This document shows, piece after piece, positions 1 to 7,013 of a DNA stretch of 10,000 bases. The translations under genes and the position numbers were made by a program. The notes beneath the pieces are model-generated. The model saw only the letters and a program-made list of their open reading frames with translations. It did no database searches and was not told the DNA's origin. The DNA is from Theodoxus fluviatilis. Its lineage: Eukaryota > Mollusca > Gastropoda > Cycloneritida > Neritidae. The stretch is taken from positions 1-10,000 of the forward strand of contig JAWQFJ010026692.1 in NCBI GenBank assembly GCA_034096865.1. The letters run 5' to 3'. How positions within the stretch are numbered: the first letter of the stretch is position 1; every line of letters starts with the position of its first letter.

Positions 1-8
1 CTGCACTT

Positions 9-44
9 TCACCCTCAGGGACGATATAGTCGCCCTGAGGGTGA
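9..44. repeat. Perfect 12-bp stem hairpin
   Basis: Positions 9-20 (TCACCCTCAGGG) are exactly complementary to 33-44 (CCCTGAGGGTGA). Inside the stem, CGA at 22-24 can pair with TCG at 30-32 around the loop TATAG, leaving one unpaired base at 21. This is seen directly. The same CACCCTCAG word begins another, weaker hairpin at 2234-2260, so the two may mark the ends of one repetitive block. A terminator or attachment-site role cannot be supported from this sequence alone. Confidence 0.8.
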
Positions 45-150
45 GAGCCAGAAGACAACTTGAGAGTTTACAGCTAAACTCAACTGCCACACCCTTGGAA
101 GACACCACAAGTAAACAAACAGATGAAATAAGAGGAACCACTGAATCAGG

Positions 151-158
151 TATAAAAG
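151..158 (+). promoter_or_regulatory. TATA-box-like TATAAAAG
   Basis: The octamer TATAAAAG matches the eukaryotic TATA consensus on the + strand. A YY1-like word AAGATGGCGC follows at 276-285. No supported coding exon lies downstream, and A-rich DNA produces such words by chance, so this is only a candidate, perhaps belonging to the surrounding repeat. Confidence 0.2.
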
Positions 159-396
159 AACAGTTTAATCAACAACTCCCCCTTCCTGCTCGAGGCAGTG
201 AAGGGCGAAGCATAAGCAGCACACAATGCAAATGGGGACCCAAAACAACAACACAGTCTTGGTCCACCAACAAACAAGATGGCGCTGCTTCTGCTGAAAG
301 AAACACAGAAAATAAACAAGCACTTTCCAACCAACCTTCAACAAGGTACACCAAGTCAAAACTCCAAAGCAAGGATCATAAGCAACAAAACCCACA

Positions 397-412
397 ACGT
401 TACCGGTAACGT
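397..412. repeat. Perfect 16-bp palindrome
   Basis: ACGTTACCGGTAACGT is identical to its own reverse complement. The flanking bases break the symmetry, so the palindrome is exactly 16 bp with no spacer. A dimeric DNA-binding site is possible, but nothing nearby indicates the factor. Confidence 0.85.
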
Positions 413-969
413 GTTAAGTTGACATCATGAATCCAAGAAAACACAAACACCATCCGACCTCCTGTTTTCACAAAACAGAGAAAAAAGGTTCCTGGAACTT
501 CTCCAAAAGTCCTCTTCCCACCACTCGTTGTGACTGTCCTAGTCAGTACAACAACAATCCATTCAATAAAATCCCCCATAAACACTTCCAACTCCCAAAA
601 GGTATACGACCACCCTTTTCAGCTAAGTCCCCAAATAGACTCAAACAAGCATAAACATCCACCAAGGAAACTCCCCTACAATTTTCTCCACAAATCCCAA
701 ATTGGAAGAAAATACTCAAGTTCAATCCAAAACTTCACAAGAAATGTCCTTTCCCTTCCCTGAAAAGGTAAACACTTTCTTAAACCTGAGCAGAGCACGC
801 TCAGAAATCAACAACCCCACAAAGAGATACCCCGTCTCGCTCCCCCTCTCACTCCACCCCTGAGTAAGAGTCAGCGCAGCCCGGCCTGACCCCAGACCAC
901 AGGCCACGCCAAACAATAACAAAGCCTCCTCGCTCCAGCCCGCGCCTGCACGCCTGCTCCTCCCGGCTC

Positions 970-1075
970 CAGCCAATCAAAAACGTCCCCACTCTAAACA
1001 ATGGGGCTACGCAAGCTGCAATGCAAACGTGAATGAGAACCCGTACTCGCTGACCTCTTGGCTCCGCCCAAGTTC
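970..1075. promoter_or_regulatory. CCAAT and GC-box cluster
   Basis: A CCAAT box in good context (AGCCAATCA, near 972) is followed by an octamer-like ATGCAAAC near 1021 and a GC-box-like CTCCGCCC near 1062. A second CCAAT (ACCAATCAG) lies near 2111. Such clusters occur in the promoters of genes and LTR elements. No coding exon is tied to this one, so the direction and target are unknown. Confidence 0.25.
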
Positions 1076-2135
1076 ACGAGCTCTGCCACACTCATTCAAC
1101 ACAAGTCCATAAACACCAGCAAGATTACCCACAGTCCAGTCCACTTGACACAGCGTGAAAAACCTCATCCAACAAGTGAATCAACACGTTTCTCACACAG
1201 TTCCGTTGCAATGTCCACCCGTTGCAACCTACCAGTAGCTTCCACCCCCTCACAGGTATGAAAGTACAGAAGTTCAAACCCCCCTTGCTGTCTGCTCGGG
1301 CTTCCAGTCCGAGTTGAATTCCTTCCCCAGAATTCCAGTCCACTCTTTAGAAGTGTCCCACTCCCAGTCCAGTAGAGTTAGACTACCCACACATCCCCAG
1401 TGCAGGGAGAGATTACAGTCCCCATCTCTCTTTCTTCACTACTTGCGTACGTGAAAGGAAAACACTCCCCTGAGCGATACCTGTTACACAGATTGTCTCC
1501 GTGCCCCCTCGCTGTCTTCTGCTGCACCCACAGTTAGAAGAAAGACGAAGTCTGTAGTAAGTCAGAAACACACAAATTTCCCCCTGGGATTCTCACAGTC
1601 CACTCCCTGAGCTAGACTAAGCTTACTACACGAGAAATACTTGCAACCCAGGACGCCAACGTTGAGGAAACCAGCACACTCCAGTGCACTTGAAGAAACA
1701 GCATGTCGACCCACGCCAGCGTTCCACCTGGCGCCGTAAGTAGGACCCTCAGAAACTCGGCGGGGACGGTAGAGTTCTGATCCACCATCCATCATCATCC
1801 ACGTCGTAGCAGCGGTCATCCACAAGACTCGGCTACCCTACAAAGCCCCACGAAGGCTGTGGAAACACGTCGACAAAAATCCTCCCGTCCGGTTCAAGAC
1901 TCATTCTCGGAATCTTCCTGGCAGGCTGGCCTAACCTCCAAGGCAAGATTTGCGAATTCCGACATTCGCAACCAAAAAACCCACTCCAGTGGTTTCTTCG
2001 ATACGCGGAGCACCAAGCTCGCACGTCTACCTCTCATCCAACACGATGAATAATTGAACCTCGTTTTAGCACCTTCCAAAACGAGAAACCTCCCTCGCGC
2101 GGTAGTGCGCACCAATCAGGGAGCTTACATTCTAA

Positions 2136-2161
2136 TTGACCCCCAGCCCGTGCTGGGTCAA
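2136..2161. repeat. Hairpin with 10-bp stem and 4-nt loop
   Basis: TTGACCCCCAGC (2136-2147) pairs with GCTGGGTCAA (2152-2161) with a 2-nt C bulge in the left arm and the loop CCGT. The word GCCCGTGCTGG that spans the loop and right arm (2146-2156) occurs again at 2195-2205, where the left arm is changed and the hairpin is lost. This is one of three hairpins near the edges of the left block. Confidence 0.7.
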
Positions 2162-2237
2162 TCGGTATTCCCCTGACAATGTAATCACGGCTCGGCCCGT
2201 GCTGGACAAGTTGATAACCCCAAATAAAATAGTCACC

Positions 2238-2260
2238 CTCAGCTTGTACCCCTTGCTGAG
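2238..2260. repeat. Short hairpin at the right edge of the left block
   Basis: CTCAGC (2238-2243) is complementary to GCTGAG (2255-2260) around an 11-nt loop. Just upstream, 2227-2242 resembles 24-39 at 13 of 16 positions, which links this hairpin with the strong one at the left edge. Six base pairs alone would be weak evidence; the shared sequence is what makes it worth recording. Confidence 0.45.
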
Positions 2261-2370
2261 AACTTTCCGCCCCATTCTATGGTGAACTCTGACCCTAACC
2301 TTGGTTTTTGAGCGGAACGCGGTGTCTACTCAATTTATCACCCCCCTCATTATTCCTTTAATCACCATAC

Positions 2371-2460
2371 CTGTCGCGCCCACGCGACATACACAATTTC
2401 CTGATCTCGATAGAGCTCAATCACATTCGTCATCTCGGCGTCCGTCAACATGGCTGCCAT
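2371..2460 (-). CDS. Candidate first coding exon, possibly MADF-like N-terminus
   Basis: On the - strand an ATG at 2460-2458 opens a frame reading MAAMLTDAEMTNVIELYRDQ and then EIVYVAWARQ. The exon would end at 2371 with CAG followed by GTATGG, a close match to the animal splice donor, leaving a phase-0 boundary; two codons into the intron there is an in-frame stop. ATGs at 2478, 2469 and 2568 are also in frame, and I chose 2460 because it precedes the part that looks structured. The acidic helix followed by IELYRDQEIVY resembles the opening of MADF (Myb/SANT-like) domains, as found in adaptor proteins and some Harbinger-type transposon proteins; that match is from memory and weak. No downstream exon could be traced through the repeat-like block to the left. 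It could instead be a chance frame: the region is CpG rich and also open on the + strand (2450-2701). Confidence 0.35.
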
Positions 2461-2760
2461 CCATGGCATCCATGGCATCTCGGTTCGCGCCAGTGGAACA
2501 GGAGCGTCGATGGTGCTCTTCAAGTGGGAGATCAGTTTGGCTGAAGCTTGCGATGCGACGCAACGCAAAGTGCGACACTTTCTATTTCATTCCTCGCTCG
2601 CTGCGCAGCTTGGCAGCATCGCTAGCTGCACGTGTGGCAAGCGATTCACACTACACACGAAGCATCATGTGCAGAACGTCTGCGCGGAACGCGAAGAATA
2701 GCCTTGTGTCCAACGGGGTTTAGACGCTATCAGTGCTGCGTTCCCTGAAAGGTAGCAATA
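2430..2760. promoter_or_regulatory. CpG-rich segment with a YY1-like motif
   Basis: This stretch is visibly richer in CpG (TCGGCG, TTCGCGCC, GCGATGCGACGC, TGCGCGGAACGCG) than the flanking DNA. AACATGGCTGCC at 2448-2459 fits the YY1 consensus often found at transcription starts and first codons, and CATCCATGG is repeated in tandem next to it. It lies where the promoter of the candidate - strand exon would be. I see no TATA box. The promoter role is inferred; the + strand open frame 2450-2701 shows no recognisable domain. Confidence 0.3.
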
Positions 2761-3245
2761 CCTATCTGCAGCAATCGAGGTCTGCTTTGAAGTGCGCTTG
2801 CGATGAGCGCTTGCCAAATCCCATAGTTGTTTTTTTCTTCCGGGACTTTACCCATTCTGTGAACCCGAGTCAGTAGTGACTCTGGCACAGTTCGCAATGA
2901 ATTCGTAATAGACTTGACCCTTCGCATTACAGCATTGCGCCAACAATAGTTCGTTCTGACACCATTTTTTTCTCCACTTTTTACAGAAATCATTCAAATG
3001 TCAAAACTTTTTTCCATTTCAACACAAACATGTTATTTTATCGCATAAATGCTTGTTTATCGCCTCAACAAGAGTAAGTTATTAGTTTTGTGCGAAATAG
3101 TCTTAGAACTACTTTAACGGCGTATGTCAGGGAGCAGATCGGCTATCCCACAAGCCCCTCGTGTGACCTCCATTTGCATATTTCGGACGGAATCCTTCCA
3201 TCACGTGATATGAACTGTGCTGGAGACACTCTCGCCGGTAGGCGA
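2761..3245. other. No gene recognised; scattered motif words only
   Basis: No domain, splice-bounded exon or repeat array is visible. A POU/octamer word ATTTGCAT lies at 3173-3180 and a palindromic E-box TCACGTGA near 3202-3209, about 30 bp apart; both are common by chance. A - strand frame at 2730-2993 is open but unremarkable. Confidence 0.5.
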
Positions 3246-3622
3246 AGTCTCTAGTGGACTAGAATGAGTCTCTAGTGAACTAGAATGAGTCTCTAGTGGA
3301 CTAGAATGAGTCTCTAGTGGACTAGAATGAGTCTCTAGTGGACTAGAATGAGTCTCTAGTGGACTAGAATGAGTCTCTAGTGAACTAGAATGAGTCTCTA
3401 GTGGACTAGAATGAGTCTCTAGTGGACTAGAATGAGTCTCTAGTGAACTAGAATGAGTCTCTAGTGGACTAGAATGAGTCTCTAGTGAACTAGAATGAGT
3501 CTCTAGTGGACTAGAATGAGTCTCTAGTGAACTAGAATGAGTCTCTAGTGGACTAGAATGAGTCTCTAGTGGACTAGAATGAGTATCTAGTGGACTAGAA
3601 TGAGTCTCTAGTGGACTAGAAT
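3246..3622. repeat. 21-bp minisatellite, 18 units
   Basis: Seventeen complete 21-bp units (3266-3622) follow a first unit lacking one base (3246-3265). Each unit starts GAGTCTCTAGTG and ends ACTAGAAT. The only variation is G or A at unit position 13 (A in units 2, 7, 10, 12 and 14) and one C-to-A change at 3585 in unit 17. Each unit contains a near-palindrome, TCTAGT and ACTAGA around two bases, and two CTAG tetranucleotides. There are no spacers, so it is not CRISPR. The low divergence points to recent expansion or homogenisation. Confidence 0.97.
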
Positions 3623-3767
3623 GGACTTTACCTGCCCACGCAAAAGCTCGGGGCGAACGTTCATGTCAAAACGTTTCCAATACCTATCGAGACCAATCGC
3701 TACCCTCAAGAGAACACATCTGTGGTGTGATGTAGCCTAGAACGAGGATGAGGTGTAGAATACGTAG

Positions 3768-4018
<251 letters not shown>

Positions 4019-4292
4019 TACTGTATTGCCTTAAAACACATTTTCTAGAATTCTATGAAAACCCATTTTCTCAAAACATCATGCCAGTGGGTACCAGTCT
4101 TTAGTAGGTCATAATTTTGCAACACTTTTTGTCATATTTTCAATGTTTATTTTTTTTTACTTCCTCCATTTTACGACCGTGTGCATCGGTCAGAATTTCC
4201 TACAGCAAACATCCGACTTATTTTGTGGTGGATTGATACTTTCCCGAATGGGACTGCATTTTCGTTATGGCGATATGGCTTTGTTGTTGCAG
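4019..4292 (+). other. Presumed intron 3' end before the exon at 4293
   Basis: Coding similarity starts at 4293, just after TTTGTTGTTGCAG (4280-4292), a T-rich acceptor. The same frame stays open upstream to 4143, but that part is hydrophobic and T-rich with no family resemblance, so I read it as intron. The donor exon is not visible, and a start codon within 4143-4292 cannot be fully excluded. Confidence 0.55.
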
Positions 4293-4441
4293 ATCACTGC
4301 CGCTTACAACAACGCCAAGTCGCACACTCTGTGGTCCCTGAACACCTATGCCATGGCCAATTCTGCGGAATACTTCGCGGAGGCTACGTCATCCTTCTTC
4401 ATGTCTATTCTTAGGACTGACGTCACGGGCGGCTTGGACAT
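4293..4441 (+). CDS. Penultimate exon of a metallopeptidase-like gene
   Basis: This 149-nt exon encodes 49 residues plus two bases, beginning ITAAYNNAKSHTLW and containing YAMANSAEYFAEATSSFF. It is bounded by an acceptor ending TTGCAG and a donor GTACGT at 4442. The pattern YA-x-xN-x-x-EYFAE-x-x-x-xFF, followed in the next exon by HDPLLF, resembles the C-terminal half of zincin-type peptidase domains (MtfA/M90 and lethal-factor-like groups). There the Glu of the NxxE[FY]FAE motif can be the third zinc ligand after an upstream HExxH. That assignment is from remembered family patterns. The HExxH exon is not found in this window, so catalysis cannot be judged. The 3' phase fits the exon at 5354 exactly: AT plus G makes Met, then CGTNHPCANE. 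Coding status is well supported by the clean splice, open frame and sensible sequence; function much less so. Confidence 0.82.
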
Positions 4442-4497
4442 GTACGTCAGGATGTTAGAGATAAGCTTTGCTTGGGATTGGGACGTGTGATGTCTGA

Positions 4498-4649
<152 letters not shown>

Positions 4650-4672
4650 CTGGCGGAAGCCCCTCAACATTT

Positions 4673-5095
4673 GATAACCAAAACTGCAGAAGTCGGCAGA
4701 ATACAGCCGCCAGAGTCACCACAAGGACAAGGAAGCGAGAAGACATCCCCCCAGTGTTGAAATCCCTCCACTGGCTCCCTGTGTCGGGGAAAGTCGGTTT
4801 TAATCAAACTGGCCATAATGGCCTACAGATGTTTTAATGGTTTGGTCTCGGCGTGTCTCCAGCACATTGTGTCACAGTACAAAACCGCCACAATTCTACG
4901 GCCGTCTTCAGCTTTCCTGTCGAGGCAGCAGAGAGTAAGCAGGTGCCGATATGGACAGAGGGCATCGACCTTTGCTGGCCCTCTCGTCTGGAATGCCCTG
5001 CCTGTCAAACTCCGATTATGCCTAAAGTTGAATGCGTTTAGACAAGACTTCAAGACGCATCTCTTTTGCCAAATACATGTACCAGAAGTGACTCC
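4673..5095 (+). pseudogene. C-terminal tail of a non-LTR retrotransposon (LINE) reverse-transcriptase protein
   Basis: The conceptual protein contains QNTAARVTTRTRKREDIPPV, then LKSLHWLPVSGKVGF. After a frameshift it continues AIMAYRCFNGL and ends with FAGPLVWNALPVKLRLCLK and FRQDFKTHLF. The words VLKSLHWLPV, YRC-NGL, PL-WN-LP-x-LR and FK-THLF, in this order, are characteristic of the region after the reverse-transcriptase domain in CR1/Jockey-like LINEs. The polymerase and endonuclease domains are missing, so this is a 5'-truncated, immobile copy. The frame changes between the Phe codon at 4799-4801 and the Lys codon at 4806-4808, where four extra bases sit. The 3' end is not sharply defined; the element may finish close to the GT tract that begins near 5133. 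It sits in the sense orientation in a host intron. Confidence 0.85.
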
Positions 5096-5132
5096 TGATA
5101 ATCATGTGTGCGCTGCGAGCGACTCGGTAGGA

Positions 5133-5138
5133 GTGTGT

Positions 5139-5212
<74 letters not shown>

Positions 5213-5277
5213 CTGTGTGTGTATGTGTGTGTTTGTTTGTGTGCATTCATGTGTGTGTGTGTTCGTTATGTGTGTTA
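5133..5277. repeat. GT microsatellite downstream of the LINE tail
   Basis: About 30 nearly uninterrupted GT units are followed by imperfect GT sequence with ATGT, TTTG and GCATTCAT breaks to 5277. Its position just after the LINE C-terminus suggests that it grew from the element's simple-sequence 3' end, as happens in several LINE clades; that origin is inferred. Confidence 0.94.
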
Positions 5278-5301
5278 GTATGTTTTGATCTTTACCAATG
5301 G

Positions 5302-5350
5302 ACTTGACCTTTACTCATGACCTTTATCTTCCTGCATGACCTTGACCTTG
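5302..5350. repeat. TGACCTT repeats near the splice acceptor
   Basis: TGACCTT occurs four times in about 50 bp (near 5304, 5318, 5337 and 5343), the last two fused as TGACCTTGACCTT. On the other strand these read AAGGTCA, the nuclear-receptor half-site, and TCAAGGTCA is the extended monomer site known for ERR/NR4A-type receptors. The words also provide pyrimidine-rich sequence before the acceptor. A receptor role is only a suggestion, because this heptamer is also a common simple repeat. Confidence 0.6.
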
Positions 5351-5353
5351 CAG

Positions 5354-5498
5354 GTGCGGCACCAACCACCCTTGCGCCAACGAGGCAGCCGCCAGATCGT
5401 ACATTCAGCACCACGACCCACTGCTGTTTGACACGCTCAGCTACGCCTTCACCAACCACAGACCAAACCTTCCCGGAGGCCTTCAACCCTGCATGTAG
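5354..5498 (+). CDS. Terminal exon of the metallopeptidase-like gene
   Basis: After the acceptor TTGCAG, the first G completes the Met codon split from 4440-4441. The frame then reads CGTNHPCANEAAARSYIQHH, followed by DPLLFDTLSYAFTNHRPN and LPGGLQPCM, to the stop TAG at 5496-5498. The two exons give a 97-residue C-terminus with four cysteines (three of them in this exon's CGTNHPC and QPC), consistent with a secreted, disulphide-bonded protein. DPLLFDTLSYAF matches the short helix that follows the EYFAE helix in zincin-like relatives. Coding bias is evident (GC-rich third positions such as GCC, CTG, ACG) compared with the AT-rich intron. No frameshift or internal stop is present, so the gene end looks intact. 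Possible polyadenylation signals follow at 5653 and 5679. Confidence 0.85.
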
Positions 5499-5684
5499 AG
5501 AGAGCGGGAACGGCTGGTTGTCTGCTTGGAGACTGTTATGGGGGTGATATGCATTTCTATCGGCGCGGAGGTCATCGTGTTCTCCGTGTAGATGCGCTCC
5601 TGCGAAGAGATCATTGTTAGAGCGCGTGTCTTCGCGGAGAAACTGTGAGTGTATTAAAGAGGAGGGGGGGGCTCAGAATTAAAA
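5499..5684 (+). promoter_or_regulatory. Presumed 3' UTR with ATTAAA signals
   Basis: Downstream of the TAG stop there is no open coding similarity. ATTAAA, the commonest variant polyadenylation hexamer, occurs at 5653-5658, with a G-rich run (GGAGGGGGGG) 3 bp later, and again at 5679-5684. The UTR would be about 160-200 nt. The assignment is by position and is moderate in strength. Confidence 0.45.
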
Positions 5685-5828
5685 AGGATTCCACTAAACA
5701 GTGCAGGTCTCGTAACTGAACTCCCCACGATTGTTTCTTCCTCGAAGCTTCACGCGTCGCTCTGAGCGACCATCGCTTGTGACTGTCGCTTGCTACATCG
5801 ACAGATTAGCTTGTAACGCTTCCCCGAC

Positions 5829-5971
5829 TCTCGCTTGCTACAGTCGCTTGCTACAGTCGCTTGCTAGAGTCGCTTGCTACAGTCGCTTGCTACAGTCGCT
5901 TGCTACAGTCGCTTGCTACAGTCGCTTGCTACAGTCGCTTGCTACAGTCGCTTGCTACAGTCGCTTGCTAC
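5829..5971. repeat. 13-bp minisatellite, 10 exact-length units plus one diverged
   Basis: Units of AGTCGCTTGCTAC start every 13 bp from 5842 to 5959. Only one differs (C to G at 5867), and a diverged unit precedes at 5829-5841. An isolated relative, TGTCGCTTGCTAC, occurs at 5784-5796. Because 13 is not a multiple of 3, any frame cycles through 13 codons, giving an apparent protein repeat (SLATVACYSRLLQ) that is an artefact. It starts about 330 bp after the gene's stop codon. Confidence 0.96.
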
Positions 5972-6272
5972 ATCGTCTGGCTGCTTTGTACATGCTTCCA
6001 AAATCTCGAGAACTTTTCGGCGCCGTTTGTATCTATTGTTGTAACCAGAATTTCTTTTCTCGATAGAGCCCACTCAGTTTCTTCGTCTCAGGGTTCGCCT
6101 TCAGTGCTACACGAATTCTAGGTCTGTATCCGTGGGCAATGAACTGAACTCGCATTAACTTTGCCTACATGCAAATGTGGTGGATATGATGGATACACGG
6201 AGCTTCATGGCCTCTCAGCCTTTGTAGGCTTTGTAATGCTATTAGTAATTCAAGTCACTTGTTTGATTGCAG

Positions 6273-6544
6273 GACAAATAAGTCCAGAACCTCCAGTTCC
6301 AGATTATCGGCCATTCGCGATAAACAGGGGGCATTTAGACGTGAAATCATTCTTAAACCCCCCAAAAGGGGGGGGGGATGAATCATTAGAGGGCAACAAC
6401 ATTGACTGGGAAAGAATGTATACTCTGCCAAAGCAATGTACATATAACAATAGGCGCTTAGCTAAGGACCTTTCAGTTCAAATTCCTACACCGGATTATT
6501 CAACAAACACCGTCCTTCTACGTATAGGGAAATCATTGTGCTGA
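6273..6544 (+). CDS. Unidentified open stretch, possibly a 3'-terminal exon
   Basis: A frame open from 6161 to a TGA at 6542-6544 encodes, after a good acceptor-like TTTGATTGCAG ending at 6272, QISPEPPVPDYRPFAINRGH and later NNIDWERMYTLPKQCTYNNR. It finishes QIPTPDYSTNTVLLRIGKSL plus Cys. AATAAA follows 42 bp after the stop, which would make a compact terminal exon. If the whole frame from 6161 is used instead, a hydrophobic run FVGFVMLLVIQVTCLIAG precedes, resembling a signal or membrane segment; that run coincides with the T-rich pre-acceptor sequence, so intron is my preference. I do not recognise the family. A C6-A4-G10 run at 6358-6377 inside the frame is a frameshift hazard. It might be a fragment of a transposon or a retroposed gene. 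Confidence 0.4.
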
Positions 6545-6585
6545 TGTTGTGTCGAAACACAAGAACCTTTTTTCTGGGAGTGTAA

Positions 6586-6591
6586 AATAAA
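6586..6591 (+). promoter_or_regulatory. AATAAA polyadenylation signal
   Basis: A canonical AATAAA lies 42 bp downstream of the TGA that ends the open stretch at 6544. That placement supports a terminal exon, but the surrounding DNA is AT rich and the hexamer is frequent by chance. Confidence 0.4.
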
Positions 6592-6941
6592 TCAAGATTT
6601 CTAGTGCAAAGCACAGAAATATATAGAAATCATGAAGGCAATATTCCATAAATGTAAATATCTTATACTCTTTGGTGATAAGTTGGCCTCTCCTTTCGTA
6701 AATTTTATCTTTATATCAGCACAAAATATGTATTCATCAAGCCAAATGTCACAGTTATGAAATCACTCTAGAGTCCTTCAGGCAAGTGCTCCTATCTACA
6801 TGTAGAATAGAAGAAACAAAAAGCTGTTAGAAATGGAATATTAGATAATTTTCAGAGCAAATGGTCATCGATATTTTCACTATGAATACATTATAACAAG
6901 AACAGGCCCTTCTCCCAATAATTATATCCTTAAGTTGTCCT
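6592..6941. other. AT-rich stretch with nothing recognised
   Basis: No open frame of note, repeat array or motif cluster is visible. The sequence is AT rich with short TATA and AAAT words, and ends where the C-rich tract starts. Confidence 0.6.
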
Positions 6942-7012
6942 CCCCCCTCCCTCCCCCTCCCTCCCCCTCCCCTCCGCCTCCACCCTACCCCCCCCCCCTC
7001 CCCCCTCCCCCA
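6942..7012. repeat. C-rich tract with G-quadruplex potential on the - strand
   Basis: About 70 bp consist almost only of C runs of 3-10 separated by single T, G or A bases (CCCCCCTCCC, CTACCCCCCC). The - strand thus has many more than four G-runs of at least three with short loops, satisfying the usual G-quadruplex pattern; the + strand could form an i-motif. It directly precedes the 45-bp satellite, whose interruptions are made of similar sequence. Confidence 0.9.
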
Positions 7013-7013
7013 G

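Larger units (their letters stand above)
45..2300. other. Strand-asymmetric non-coding block, probably transposable-element derived
   Basis: For about 2 kb the + strand is visibly rich in A and C and poor in G, most strongly between 50 and 760. Equivalently, the - strand is G/T rich. Open frames here are short, compositionally biased, lack recognisable domains and overlap one another on both strands, so I call no gene. The block carries palindromes (397-412, 2136-2161, 2238-2260), seven scattered CAGTCC words at 1132-1601, and a promoter-like cluster near 970-1070. Its ends share a diverged direct repeat: 24-39 and 2227-2242 match at 13 of 16 bases. A long terminal repeat or untranslated region of an element running off the left edge is the best inference. 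No PBS, polypurine tract or enzyme domain was seen, so the class is unknown. Confidence 0.4.

Noticed and set aside
41..409. 122-codon + strand open frame starting near the left edge
   Set aside because: It is dominated by Gln, Asn, Thr, Ser and Lys, as expected from A/C-rich DNA, has no domain, and overlaps equally open - strand frames.
1275..1283. GTTCAAACC resembling a tRNA/SINE B box
   Set aside because: There is no matching A box upstream or tRNA cloverleaf; a single 9-bp match is expected by chance.
2730..2993. - strand frame of 87 codons upstream of the candidate exon
   Set aside because: It has no recognisable domain and no splice donor linking it to 2460-2371; chance openness is adequate.
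3246..3622. CRISPR-like regular repeats
   Set aside because: The units are directly adjacent with no unique spacers, and the context is eukaryotic.
5731..6121. Two overlapping + strand frames of repeated SLATVACYSRLLQ
   Set aside because: They arise from a 13-bp tandem repeat read in rotating frames; there is no evidence for a repeat protein.
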